From: Darksidea phi
Taxonomy: Eukaryota; Ascomycota; Dothideomycetes; Pleosporales; Lentitheciaceae
Assembly: GCA_030770425.1 (NCBI GenBank)
Contig: JASJFT010000035.1
Span: 124,001 to 188,000, forward strand
Reading direction: 5' to 3'
DNA: 64,000 nucleotides
Both the position numbers and the translations under genes were made by a program. The notes under the pieces are model-generated. The model had not been told where the DNA came from, searched no databases, and saw only the letters and a list, made by a program, of their open reading frames with translations. Shown here piece by piece: positions 24,904 to 36,078 of the stretch (position 1 is the first letter of the stretch; each line of letters starts with the position of its first letter).

Positions 24904-25283
24904 GAGAGATGTATTACGATTTTCGAGATGAATGGTTGTGAACCCGTGTCTCACTTTCTTCACTGTTGCAGTGCTGCACTTGATGACATTGCCCAGATGC
25001 CATTGTGAGATTGAAGGTTTTCGTGATCTATCAAAATGATTCTTCGTACAAACAAGACCGCAATGCGCTGCTCGGAAGCACCCAGGCTGGATTGTGCTCA
25101 CTCGCTTCGACCAGCAAATTACACCATATGCAGCATATAAGGGGGTATACAACGAACACCTACCAGACCAACGCCCCAATGAAACAAGGTAGGGAAGGAA
25201 AATCAAAGAGTATGCAGAAAACCAATGGTAAACGCCTTCAATGCACTTTGCGTCATAGCCCTTACAAGATGGTCCTCAGTCTC
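24904..25283. other. convergent 3' flanks, no gene seen
   Basis: Between the ends of NOP53 and the SUN-domain gene. Nothing recognisable. Confidence 0.55.
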
Positions 25284-27209
25284 CTAGTCATGGAGTCTAT
25301 ACTCGTGGCTAGGGAGGTGGTCTTTTCCGTGAAGCCGAACTCGATAAATGCAAGTGTGGTCTGAGCCCCAGTTATTGGTGACGCGAAGCATGACATGGTC
25401 AACCGGTGTCTGGCTCTCGGCGTCGAGGAGGAAGGTCTGGATGTGGTTTGAGCCGTGGATATCGTAGTGGACTTTACCGAGGCAGACCCAGCCGGGAGGT
25501 CCCGCCTCACAGTGGCTGCCACCGAGCCCGAAGCGCGGAGTAGCTGGTTTATCGGATTCAACCCAGATCTCTAGGTCCCGTGGCGCATTGCTTATGTTCT
25601 CCTGGGGGATCATTGCTTTAGGAATATGCTCGACGGTGACTTGCGTAGGGTAAATTGGTGTGCTGAGCTGAATGCCGAGTTGAGTTTTGCCCTTCTTCGT
25701 GTCGTCAGGCGCAGAGCACCAGCAATCGCCAGGCTCCTCCCATGACTCCAAAGCGGCAGACGGTGGACGACGTTCAGGCATTAGCATGAGCCTTCGACCT
25801 AACCTGGCCAGCATAGCAGGATTATCGACAAAAGTTGCAGATGTTATGCTCGAGTCGATTCTTGCTCCAAGCCCGGAGGAGAAGTAGTTAACCTTCCTTA
25901 AGCGAAGCTCGATATTCGTGAGTAGACTGGTCAGGGCGAGAGAATGCAGACGACCCTCCTCGATAGACACCTTCTTAGCTTCCTTGGCGGCAACGTTGCT
26001 AGCCTCCTGAATGAGAGACTGTGCCAACCCAGCAACTTTCTTGTCGACATCTGCGGAAAGATTGCTCCAGCTAGCGTCCAAAGCAGCGAAAAGCTCATCT
26101 CGGAGAATTATAGTTCCTTTCGACTCTTGCCAGTTGAGACCTTGCTCAAACAGTTCCTGTACCCTCGCCTCATTCTTCTGCAAGAACTCGTCCCAATCAG
26201 GACTGGGACCATCCGTTTGGAGCTTGCTGACTAGGGCTCTCCAGAAGTCGTCGTTCATAGTCCACGTCCCGTCTTGGTTAGGAGTAGCTGCAAATTCAGT
26301 GGGCAGTTCTTTTCGTAGACTGTAAACGGCATCCTGAAGTTCTTTGAGGCCTAATCCCTGTTTACGAATGAGGGCCCGCAGGTAGGCTTGGTCCGAGTCG
26401 GACCCTGAAGGGGAGATCCACTCGGCAATGTTGGTCAAGCCAGAAGCAAGCTGAGACTTGACGGTCGGGCCGCCTGAAAGCATGTAGAGGCCTAGAATCG
26501 ACAAGATCGCGAGGGCCCCCAGCAGCAAGTACCGCTGCCAGTCGTTGCGTTTGGTGTGATTGTCGTCAATCGGCCTCTGTATGGGTGATCCTGATAGCCC
26601 TCGCGGGGTTATACCAACAGGAGGGCCAGCGGTAGCTTGCTGAACCCGTGCGCCTTCTTGCTGATTCAGGGTGGGCCGGAAGGTAGGAGCTGCTTTAGCA
26701 GAGCTGTCAGTGCGCGGTGGATAACCAAGTGGAGTAAGGGCGCGTAGCATGCCGGCTTCGCGCAGCATACCGAACGACTTTGAGGTGTTCGCACCGGAGT
26801 CTTCTTCTTGCTCGTCCTCGCTAGGAGGCTCCTCACTCTCGTAACCGGGGAGTGATGGAGTAGCAGTCTCACCGTCCGGGGTGGGTGAATGCTGGCCAGA
26901 TCCGCCATTGAGGGCGCCGCTCATGAAAGGTTCGTCGGCACGGGAAACGGCAGTGACACGCTGTGATTGGAATGCTTGGGCGAAACCAGTGACTGGAACA
27001 GTCAGTTCTTCGGCGGCTCCGAGGCGGCCGCTGGCGCCGTAGGCAGTAGATTGTCGCGCCTTGACCTTGGCCAAGGGGCCTCTACGGCGGCCGGGGGTAG
27101 CAGAGGCTCCTGGGGTTGCGGTCGCAATAGATTGAGACCCAGTTGAGCGAGCGACGGAAGACAGACGAGCTGAACGACGCGTAGGCCCAGTGCTCGCGGC
27201 TTGTGACAT
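25284..27209 (-). CDS. SUN-domain nuclear envelope protein (Sad1/UNC-84 type)
   Basis: A single exon of 641 aa. SUN proteins sit in the inner nuclear membrane and form LINC complexes with KASH proteins, linking chromosomes or spindle pole bodies to the cytoskeleton. A basic, Ser/Thr-rich nucleoplasmic N-terminus (RRSARLSSVAR, PGRRRGPLAKVK) precedes one transmembrane segment at about residues 227-244 (YLLLGALAILSILGLYML). A coiled-coil-prone luminal region is followed by a C-terminal SUN domain from about residue 455. That domain carries GDCWCSAPDDTKKGKTQLGI, STPIYPTQVTVEHIP and NAPRDLEIWVES, ending in CIYRVRLHGKD. There is no signal peptide, which argues against the ER Slp1 type. The lack of introns is notable beside its intron-bearing neighbours. 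Confidence 0.9.
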   Translation of the reverse strand: MSQAASTGPTRRSARLSSVARSTGSQSIATATPGASATPGRRRGPLAKVKARQSTAYGASGRLGAAEELTVPVTGFAQAFQSQRVTAVSRADEPFMSGALNGGSGQHSPTPDGETATPSLPGYESEEPPSEDEQEEDSGANTSKSFGMLREAGMLRALTPLGYPPRTDSSAKAAPTFRPTLNQQEGARVQQATAGPPVGITPRGLSGSPIQRPIDDNHTKRNDWQRYLLLGALAILSILGLYMLSGGPTVKSQLASGLTNIAEWISPSGSDSDQAYLRALIRKQGLGLKELQDAVYSLRKELPTEFAATPNQDGTWTMNDDFWRALVSKLQTDGPSPDWDEFLQKNEARVQELFEQGLNWQESKGTIILRDELFAALDASWSNLSADVDKKVAGLAQSLIQEASNVAAKEAKKVSIEEGRLHSLALTSLLTNIELRLRKVNYFSSGLGARIDSSITSATFVDNPAMLARLGRRLMLMPERRPPSAALESWEEPGDCWCSAPDDTKKGKTQLGIQLSTPIYPTQVTVEHIPKAMIPQENISNAPRDLEIWVESDKPATPRFGLGGSHCEAGPPGWVCLGKVHYDIHGSNHIQTFLLDAESQTPVDHVMLRVTNNWGSDHTCIYRVRLHGKDHLPSHEYRLHD

Positions 27210-28690
27210 CGTCGTGGGTCGTGCTTAACGTATAGTTCTCCAGGCGATTCGTGTTGCGAAGTACAGGCCGCGGTTGAGCTTTGCGTATGGGAGTGTGCTT
27301 TCTACAGAGTGTAAGAGGCAGGTAACAAGAGGTCTGCCAGCGTAAGAAGTCGGTGTAAGAAAGAAGAGTAGCTGCGACGATGAGAATTGTGTCTAGGGAA
27401 CGTTTGCGGGGCAGCCTGAACTTCAAACACAATAGACAATAATAAGCTGCAAGCCTAGAGGAAAGGCGGGCGCAATGAAAGGAGGGAACAGAAGTGAGCG
27501 CGGAAAAGTGGAGACACATGAAGGTGAACGTGAGGCCTTCACGATGGACCGGGGTCGATGAAGACCAGAGATAACGTACCACTTCCACCTCGCAATACTA
27601 GCTCTTACGCGGCTTGATGTCTTCGGTGCCAAAAGCTGGCCCTAAAGTCCTCCTCTTCAGGCGCGCCCTCGGTGCGACGGCGGCTGCTGCGCGCGGGATG
27701 CTGCAGGTTGGTAAACAAGACCCTGGGGGTTAACGCGTCGAAGACCAAGCGGCCGGAGCTGCTAGGCGCGGGGCTATGGAAGCTAGAGCGAGCCTTCGAT
27801 ATCTGTTCCGATCCAGGCGCATTTTCCCGCCGCAGGGTCTGGCGCCGCCAACGCGTGATGACAGAGATGGTGAAAGCAGGTCGGGTGGTGAAACACCTGG
27901 TCGCGTCCCGGGAGGCGTTTTTGGAGCCGGCCTCTTGTAGGCATCTAAGCGAGGGCGGCGGAAGCTGGCAGAAATCGAGCGCGCCGACACCTCATCCAGA
28001 CATCGACGCCGGCAGACCCGTTCAGTGCCGTTCTCTCGGACCCGGTGTTGGCGGACGTGTTGGTGCAGCGGACGCAGCTGAAGCATTTGCGGGCCTTTTT
28101 GAGCAGGGATATCCATGCCTACCTACTGTGGTAGTATCATCGTCGTCGATCGCTAACCAACGCATTCTCAAGACATATATCAGCCCAAGAAATACGGAAC
28201 TGGATCCGAATTGACGCATCCTTCAGCTCTCTCAACCTCTCCATCTTAGCACCTCCCTCCAGAGGCGGCTGTTTAGCTAGCAGTGCAACCGTGTCTTGGA
28301 TGCCGTCCCCGGAGAAGGTTGGATGCGCTCCCAGAGTACCATCAAGAGACGAGTGAGTGTGCTCAGATCAGCTTCCGCGCAACTTGAAACCCAGTATATT
28401 ACAACAAACGTGAGCCCCAGAGTATTACAACAAACTTAACCTCATATTAACACAACATATGCGTTCGGCAAGTCCAAGCACCCAAGAGCTGAAGGCGCTA
28501 GTTCCCGAAACAGCTTCCTACCCGCCTCACCGCTCCCCGCACTGCGGTTGCACCATCACGCCGTGGCCACTTTTATGCCACTGTGAACCACGCAGCAACA
28601 CCTCAATTGCAAGCAGTCTTAAAGCATCGTCGCATTTCAACTTCGTAATCCTCACTCGCTTCTTTGCTCGCCTATACGCACTGATTCAAG
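27210..28690. other. divergent intergenic region between SUN gene and epimerase
   Basis: 1.5 kb holding both promoters. Long overlapping frames at 27672-28214 (+) and 27730-28116 (-) mirror each other in GC-rich sequence, begin without good ATG context and have no domain, so I do not call them. A 13-nt direct repeat (TATTACAACAAAC) occurs at 28397-28409 and 28423-28435, about 270 bp before the epimerase start. Confidence 0.5.
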
Positions 28691-29966
<1,276 letters not shown>

Positions 29967-30362
29967 CTGGGTGCTGTGATAACGATGCTTAGGAAGGATA
30001 TATGAAGATGTGTATGAGGCAGAAGCGTGGGCATGTAGAAAGCTACGTCCATATGCGTGAAACAAAATCAGGGCTTCCTTTTTTCACAACTTAAAGCATT
30101 CATCCAACACGTGCGTGCGGAATCTGCCACAAAGTTGCAATAGCTCGAACATTCAAGTCCTGCCTTCTTTTCGATCGAGTCTAGCTTGAGCCTTGACCAT
30201 GCCGACATGCTGGAATATAGGGTAGCGTGTCGCGTCAACTCTTCTACCGTAGACAGTATGACGTGTATCTAATTGACACCCTAAATCAGGGGCTGGAATT
30301 CGCTGTAGAGCCGTCTTCCATAGCATACTCAAGACCGTTTGAACTGCTAACATGGCACATGC
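29967..30362. other. convergent 3' flanks, no gene seen
   Basis: Between the ends of the epimerase and ARC1. Nothing recognisable. Confidence 0.55.
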
Positions 30363-31981
30363 TTACCGCACCGTGGCTCCCTTAAGCGTGGTCACCGTAC
30401 AAAGACCCGTCGCGGTCTTCAGCTTCGCAATACCCGTCTTCTTCTCCGCTCCCTCCCCCGACAACTGTGGCACACTCTCCACGTCGAATCCAACTTCCAA
30501 GGAGTCTGTTGTCGTGAATCCAGGCTGAATCGTTTCCCAGACCTTCTTCTTGGGATTCAGCACTGCCTCAGGCTCGCCATCCCATCCCTCGAAAAAGACC
30601 CTGTCACCCGCTTTTGAATCTGCTGGCGGGTTGACGAGCTCTACAGGACCCTTGTGGCTATCCTCTCCCTCGGTTACTCGGGGAGACGCGGCTAGGACCA
30701 TGGCGCAGGACTTAATGCCACGCATGGTGACTGGCTTGAGATTGCATACGGTGACGATCTTGCGGTTTTGCATCTCCTCGAGCGGGATCAGACCATTGAG
30801 TCCTGAACATACTGTGCGCACAACCTGGCCCTCATATTCGGAAGTGTTGTCTGTGCCTAGCGCATCGCCCATAGCAATAGTGCTAACATAGAGCGAATCG
30901 GCGTTGGGGTGCCTCTCTGCTTTGAGAATGTGGCCAACTCTGAGGTCGATGAGACTAGGTGACAGGGGCTTCTCGACAGGTGCTCTGAGCTGGTGTTAGC
31001 ATGCAGGTAGCACTTCAAGAGACATACATACGCTTTCTGAGGCTTTGGTTGCTTTTCTTTCTTTTCTTTCTTCTTCGTAGGAGCGCCCTCAGGCGGACCA
31101 GCCTTGCCAGCTACCGTTGAGGCCACAGTAACCCCCGCTGCCTGCGCCTGGTCCTTGACCTTCTCCTTCTTGCTCTTCTTGCCGTCACCGGCCTGCCCAC
31201 CGGGGAGTGTGGTCTGAGTGGCAGTGCCTGACGCAGCAGCAGTAGCGGCCGCGGCTTCCTTCTCCTTCTTTTTGCGCTCCTTCTCTGCCTTTGCATCCAC
31301 CGGCCTGATTTTGAACACAATGCTGTCTAGGTCCACGCCGACCTTGTCGTCCAGCTTCAAGCCAAAGACAGGTGAATTCTGCACGAAGTCGACGTGTCGA
31401 ACAATGTGGTGGTATCCCTGCTCCCCTGTCCTCTCCTCCACACTCCATTTTGACACTACAGGTGCTAGCTTCTGGTATAGGGCGATGTCAGCGACGGAGG
31501 GTTTGGCGCCGAGGACGGTGGTCCGGCTGGAGAGGTGCGTGTTCAACGAGGATAGCCTCTCGGAGGACTTTGCAGCGTCTTCGCTGGAGGAGGCCAAGTG
31601 AGACGCGGACGCAAGCCACTGGCTGATCTCGGCTTTTTCGGCGTTGGTGTAGGAGGTGGAGGGGAAGAGGGCCTGGGAAGCTTTGACGGCATCGGCCTCG
31701 GAGGACGCGTTGTTCGGCGCGTGCGTCTTGAGGAAGGTACTCAAGCTCTCGTCGAGGGTCGAGCTCGCCATTGTGGGCAGTAATGGCCGGAAGAAGTCAA
31801 CGAGCAGCGGCTGTGGCGCGGTAAAAAAAGTTGCGAGGGCGCTGTTTGGTGCTGATGCGGCACTCTGGTGTCGTGCTGGTGGTGCAGGGACTCTTGTAGA
31901 GCGGGAGAGTGAGGGACGATGCAATTGAAGAATTCTACTGCGAAGGGCAGGCAGCGCAGCAGAGGCTCGGCGGATATGCAT
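30363..31981 (-). CDS. arc1: tRNA-aminoacylation cofactor Arc1 (EMAP-II-like tRNA-binding protein)
   Basis: Exons 31981-31032 and 30984-30363, with a 47-nt intron, give 523 aa from the first ATG. Arc1 binds tRNA and docks methionyl- and glutamyl-tRNA synthetases in the cytosol. A GST-C-like helical region (KPSVADIALYQKLAPVVSKW) is followed by a long lysine-rich linker (KAEKERKKKEKEAAAA, KKKEKKEKQPKPQKA). The OB-fold tRNA-binding domain follows, with LIDLRVGHILKAERHPNADS, GLNGLIPLEEMQNRKIV and CNLKPVTMRGIKS. A second in-frame ATG at 31771 (MASSTLDESL) gives 453 aa, close to known Arc1 proteins. The extra 70 residues from 31981 are rich in Arg, Ser, Ala and Leu with almost no acidic residues and resemble a mitochondrial presequence. 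Which start is used cannot be told from sequence. Confidence 0.9.
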
Positions 31982-32313
31982 GGCCAACGTGACTCAATGC
32001 CGGTCGAAGTTCATTGAGGGGCAGAGGCAGCGCCACACAAGAGGCAGCGCGCCACACAACAGCAGCAGCCACTCAACAAGCACAGGCCATTGGATGGTCG
32101 AATGTGGTTGGCTTCTAAAGCATGTCCCAAGCTGATTGATTGCTGTTTGTGTTCCATCAAATTTAGGTCTCTTTTACGTGTCTTCCACTGCGAATCCGTG
32201 GGTACGTCATGGAGGAGGTTGTTTGCTGCCTGCGTGCCCCGCGTCGCGTATAAGCGCCGCAACTCCTCCCCCACCATGCCACCCCCCAACTACAGTATCA
32301 TCAGCTCCGCAAA
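31982..32313. promoter_or_regulatory. shared divergent promoter of ARC1 and the UCH gene
   Basis: 332 bp between the two outermost starts. If ARC1 begins at 31771 instead, the region grows to 542 bp. No factor site identified. Confidence 0.45.
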
Positions 32314-33172
32314 ATGGCTGAAGAGCAGTCTCCAGATGTCCCGCCCACGCGGAAGAGGTTTGTTCCTCTCGGTACGTCACTCCCTCGGTCCCACTGCCCC
32401 GCTAACGTGGCCCAGAGAACAACCCCGAGGTCATGTCCTCGCTCGTACACAACCTAGGACTCTCCAAGAAGCTCGAGTTTCACGATGTCTTTAGTATCGA
32501 CGACCCCGAATTGCTCTCCTTTGTCCCACGCCCGGCCTATGCGCTACTCCTCATCTTCCCGGTGAGTGAGACATACGAAAAGTTCCGCGTTCAGGAGGAC
32601 AAAGACCGCCCCGAGTATGAAGGCTACGGCCCGGACGAGGAGGTGATCTGGTACAAGCAGACCATTGGCAACGCTTGCGGCCTAATCGGTCTACTTCATG
32701 GCGTGTCAAACGGCACGGCACGTACTCACATTGGTCAGTGGCGTCACCTACGCGCTTGCATCTTGTGCCGGCACACTAATCCCGCGCAGAATCCGACTCG
32801 AGCCTGTCTAAGCTGCTTAGCGATGCCATTCCACTCAAACCTGCTGAGCGCGCAGACTTGCTGTACGAGTCACAGGCGCTCGAGAGCGCGCACCAAAGCG
32901 CTGCTGCTGGAGGCGATACTAGCGCCCCATCCGCTGACGACAACATCGATCTACACTATGTATGCTTTGTTAAGTCGCAGACGAACCATCTATGGGAGAT
33001 GGACGGCAGGCGCAAAGGACCCCTTGACCGTGGTCAGCTCTCAGCTGATGAGGATGTGCTCAGTGAAAAGGCTCTCGACCTAGGCGTGCGGAGCTTCCTC
33101 AAACGTGAGGCAGAAGCCGGCGGCGGTGACCTACGTTTCTCCCTGATCGTGCTCGCTGAATCACTGAGTTGA
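32314..33172 (+). CDS. ubiquitin C-terminal hydrolase (UCH, peptidase C12; Yuh1/UCH-L3 type)
   Basis: Exons 32314-32371, 32416-32733 and 32790-33172 give 252 aa; introns are 44 and 56 nt. UCH enzymes release small adducts from the ubiquitin or Rub1/NEDD8 C-terminus. The catalytic set is complete: oxyanion Q101 and nucleophile C107 in YKQTIGNACGLIGLLH, H181 in DLHYVCFV and D197 in LWEMDGRRKGP. The crossover loop between Cys and His has the usual variable sequence. The protein lacks the C-terminal extension of UCH37/BAP1, so a cytosolic processing role is likely. All three exons join in frame with no missing conserved block. Confidence 0.95.
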
Positions 33173-33883
33173 GGTCGTCAATCTACCATCATCTCTCCCG
33201 CGGAAGCTCTTCCCACGAATGGATGAGCCTGGCGCGACCAGGTCGGAATCCGCGAGGATCCGCGCATGCGTCTGTTTACCGCGCGGCAAAGTCGTAATCT
33301 TGTCTCAAGCTGCTCGTACCAACGGTGCGGCTAAGGTGAAGGTATTTGCGTTGAAAGCGGAGAGGTGTCAGGTCAATAATCCAACCAAGATGGAAAGATA
33401 GACAAGCGAGGGTCATGAGTTACTAAGGGACGACCGTCATTCGCGTTTAGACGACCTACTAACGGTGTACGTCAATGAACATCATCATAAATATGACATG
33501 CTCTTCGAACTGTCACTCTGAACCTCCGTTTGTGAGATACCTCGTGGGAAGAAAACCTGAGCGCGTCGCACCGAGAGTCGTTACCGGGTGGTTGGGTAAC
33601 CCTAATCAGTATGCCATTCCTTTATGTTTAACCTGTTTTCAGCAGCATCGCCCACGATAGCTGCACTGGAACATCGACGCTGATCATCAGGGGCCAGCAT
33701 TCCACCATTTTCAACCGAGACACGCATCGCCCTGCACGCCATCACCCAATGTAGCAACCACACCCAATATCAGTTTTCACACGATCCCTATCATTGTTAT
33801 CCCATATAACATTCCAATGCCCACCGTCCAATCCGAGGGACCATCCAAGAGCTGTTCGCATATGCTAGCCCGAGGAGATCAGC
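33173..33883. other. upstream region of the GPCR gene, no gene seen
   Basis: Follows the UCH stop. Short frames only; probably the UCH 3' end and the GPCR promoter and 5' UTR. Confidence 0.5.
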
Positions 33884-35944
33884 ATGTCAACTTCTCGAAA
33901 GCGCAGCCCGCAACGCCGCCATCCATTATATATCTTGGTCTCTTCCAGCAGCTCATATATTTCTCTCTTGCTCCTAGTCATTAGCTCGCTTTACTCAAGA
34001 GTGACTTCTTCACCGGTACCTAATGTCTCTACTCACAACAACGAAACATCGACGAAGCTCTACACTATTCAGAAAACATTCAACATAAGGGTCGCTGGGG
34101 CGACCTGTGCATCGGTATCTATGATGTCCTCTTTTATTGCCTTTTACTGGTTCGCTCGGATGCAGAAGCATTTTCGCCACAGGTACGTCCCCCTTTCAAG
34201 GATAGTAGCTAAAGAACTGATCAACGTTACTACTTGTAGACTGATTATGCTGCTCATATTTGGCGATTTAGTGAAAGCAGCTTTCTTGTTCCTATACGCT
34301 GTTTCGTCCATCGCTAGAGGAACTGTGCGGACAGAGTCGGCGTTCTGTCAGAGTGGTGGATTTTTTGTGCTATATGGTACTGAGACAAGTGGTCAGTCTC
34401 GATACGCCTTTCAGAAAGCCCCCAACCTTAACCGAATCACAGACTACGCTGTCCTTGTCATTGCTCTCCACAACGCTCTTCAAGTCTTCCGTCCCTCTAG
34501 TCAGCTTCGCTCGGACGGACTGTACCCGTACCGATACTTCGTTTATGTTGGGGCGATCGTAATTCCTGGCACTATGGCAGCACTCGCTTTTATCAACCCG
34601 CACTGGGGCTACATGTCTGTGGGTGCATTCTGCACGCTTCCCCTACGGCCCTTTTGGTACCGCCTCGCATTGGCTTGGATCCCTCGCTACACGATCGCCA
34701 TTGTTATCCTCGGCCTAGCAATCGCAATCTACGCCCATGTTGGCTTCGAATTCCGCTTGCTTTCGACCATGACTGAGAAAAATCAACTCTCCATTTTGAC
34801 AACCACCACGATGTCGTCATCAGTGGAGATGGAGGAAGCGCTAGAAGCGATACCCGGGATGGGCGAGCAGCACATGCATGCCCACCATAGAAATCCTTCC
34901 GTTGTTTCTATGGCTAGCGCTTTAAGACGAGGGTCTGCCGTAACATCGCTGGAACCAATACCAGAGGGTGTGAACGACAATGGTCCATCGTACCCAGCCC
35001 CCAGCACTGCTTTCAATGCCGATCACAGTAGTGTCTTCAGTATATCTCCGATCCATACACGGAGCGAAGCAAAACTTGAGAGAGCACGCTCTCGGCACCC
35101 AAGCGGCGACGACTCTGACGGTAACGCCTCGCCACTGAGCCGTTGCCCAACCGCACATGTCGGCCGCCAATTAACACATCGCAGGGCTCGTATCCACCGT
35201 CAACTGCGACTCATGTTCATATACCCCGTCGTCTATATTGTGATGTGGCTTATACCCTTTGTTAGTCACTGCATGAATTACAAGGATGCGTGGGCTGCGC
35301 ACCCACTGTACTGGCTCTCTCTTCTCAGCACAATCTGCATCACACTCATGGGCGCCGTTGACTGCCTCATCTTCTCGCTTCGCGAAAGCCCGTGGCGCCA
35401 CATTCCCTCCTCCGACGGCACCTTCCTTGGCTCCTTCATCTGCTGGCGCACGTTTCCGACCAGCGCTAACGGTTCACTCTTTGGAGGACAGATGCGGCCT
35501 TCAGAGACGCTACAGCAGCGTACAACTACCGAAGCAAACCCCGAGACGCCGTACGCTGTACAGGACCCTAGCTGGATTAGCAGTGTTGTAAGGGTCGGTC
35601 GGAGCGTGAGAACGAGTGGAAGTTCTGATCAGGCAAAGGTGCAGGCTGCGATGGCGAGATCGAGGTTAGAGATGGAGATGGAGGATCGCAGGGTTGGGGG
35701 GAAGAAAAGCGTGAGAGAAAGGAGTAGGAGTAATACGGTTTTAGATGTTTTCGAGAGTCCGGGCGACGAGGTGGGCGGAGTTGATGACGGGGCTACTCGG
35801 AGACCGGAGCTCGGTCGTCCGAGCGTGAAGAGTGAGGTTGGGGTTGGAGGACAGGGAACCGGTGATGAAATGAATGGTGGCGACGATGGGACAGAGGGGC
35901 GTGAGTCGCCGACGCTGGAGGTGCAGGCTTGTTCATCGCTTTGA
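33884..35944 (+). CDS. Git3-like G-protein-coupled receptor (carbon/glucose sensing class)
   Basis: Exons 33884-34182, 34240-34391 and 34443-35944 give 650 aa. In fission yeast Git3 senses glucose and signals through Gpa2 to adenylate cyclase; the ligand here is unknown. An N-terminal hydrophobic segment is followed by about seven membrane spans, including RLIMLLIFGDLVKAAFLFLY and DYAVLVIALHNALQVFRPS. A third cytoplasmic loop of about 280 residues is Ser-rich and disordered. The Git3 C-terminal module follows: RIHRQLRLMFIYPVVYIVMW and GAVDCLIFSLRESPWRHI. The cytosolic tail is long and charged. Both introns (57 and 51 nt) are multiples of three without stops. I removed them because splicing restores the FCQSGGFF...TETSDYAVL spacing seen in the family. 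Confidence 0.88.
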   Translation: MSTSRKRSPQRRHPLYILVSSSSSYISLLLLVISSLYSRVTSSPVPNVSTHNNETSTKLYTIQKTFNIRVAGATCASVSMMSSFIAFYWFARMQKHFRHRYVPLSRIVAKELINVTTCRLIMLLIFGDLVKAAFLFLYAVSSIARGTVRTESAFCQSGGFFVLYGTETSGQSRYAFQKAPNLNRITDYAVLVIALHNALQVFRPSSQLRSDGLYPYRYFVYVGAIVIPGTMAALAFINPHWGYMSVGAFCTLPLRPFWYRLALAWIPRYTIAIVILGLAIAIYAHVGFEFRLLSTMTEKNQLSILTTTTMSSSVEMEEALEAIPGMGEQHMHAHHRNPSVVSMASALRRGSAVTSLEPIPEGVNDNGPSYPAPSTAFNADHSSVFSISPIHTRSEAKLERARSRHPSGDDSDGNASPLSRCPTAHVGRQLTHRRARIHRQLRLMFIYPVVYIVMWLIPFVSHCMNYKDAWAAHPLYWLSLLSTICITLMGAVDCLIFSLRESPWRHIPSSDGTFLGSFICWRTFPTSANGSLFGGQMRPSETLQQRTTTEANPETPYAVQDPSWISSVVRVGRSVRTSGSSDQAKVQAAMARSRLEMEMEDRRVGGKKSVRERSRSNTVLDVFESPGDEVGGVDDGATRRPELGRPSVKSEVGVGGQGTGDEMNGGDDGTEGRESPTLEVQACSSL

Positions 35945-36078
35945 CAGCCGGTAGTTCCATTTCGGGCATGGCCTGGCGTTGTTGGTTGTTCTGTCATTGT
36001 CATTGCATTTGAGGCTGGCCAGCTCTCGACTAATCTCTAATCATATATGATGTTGTCTTCATCATGACTTCCTATATC

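Noticed and set aside
27672..28214. 180-codon frame on the plus strand with a long mirror frame on the minus strand
   Set aside because: It begins with GTG, sits in GC-rich sequence where several frames are open at once, and has no domain, splice support or start context.
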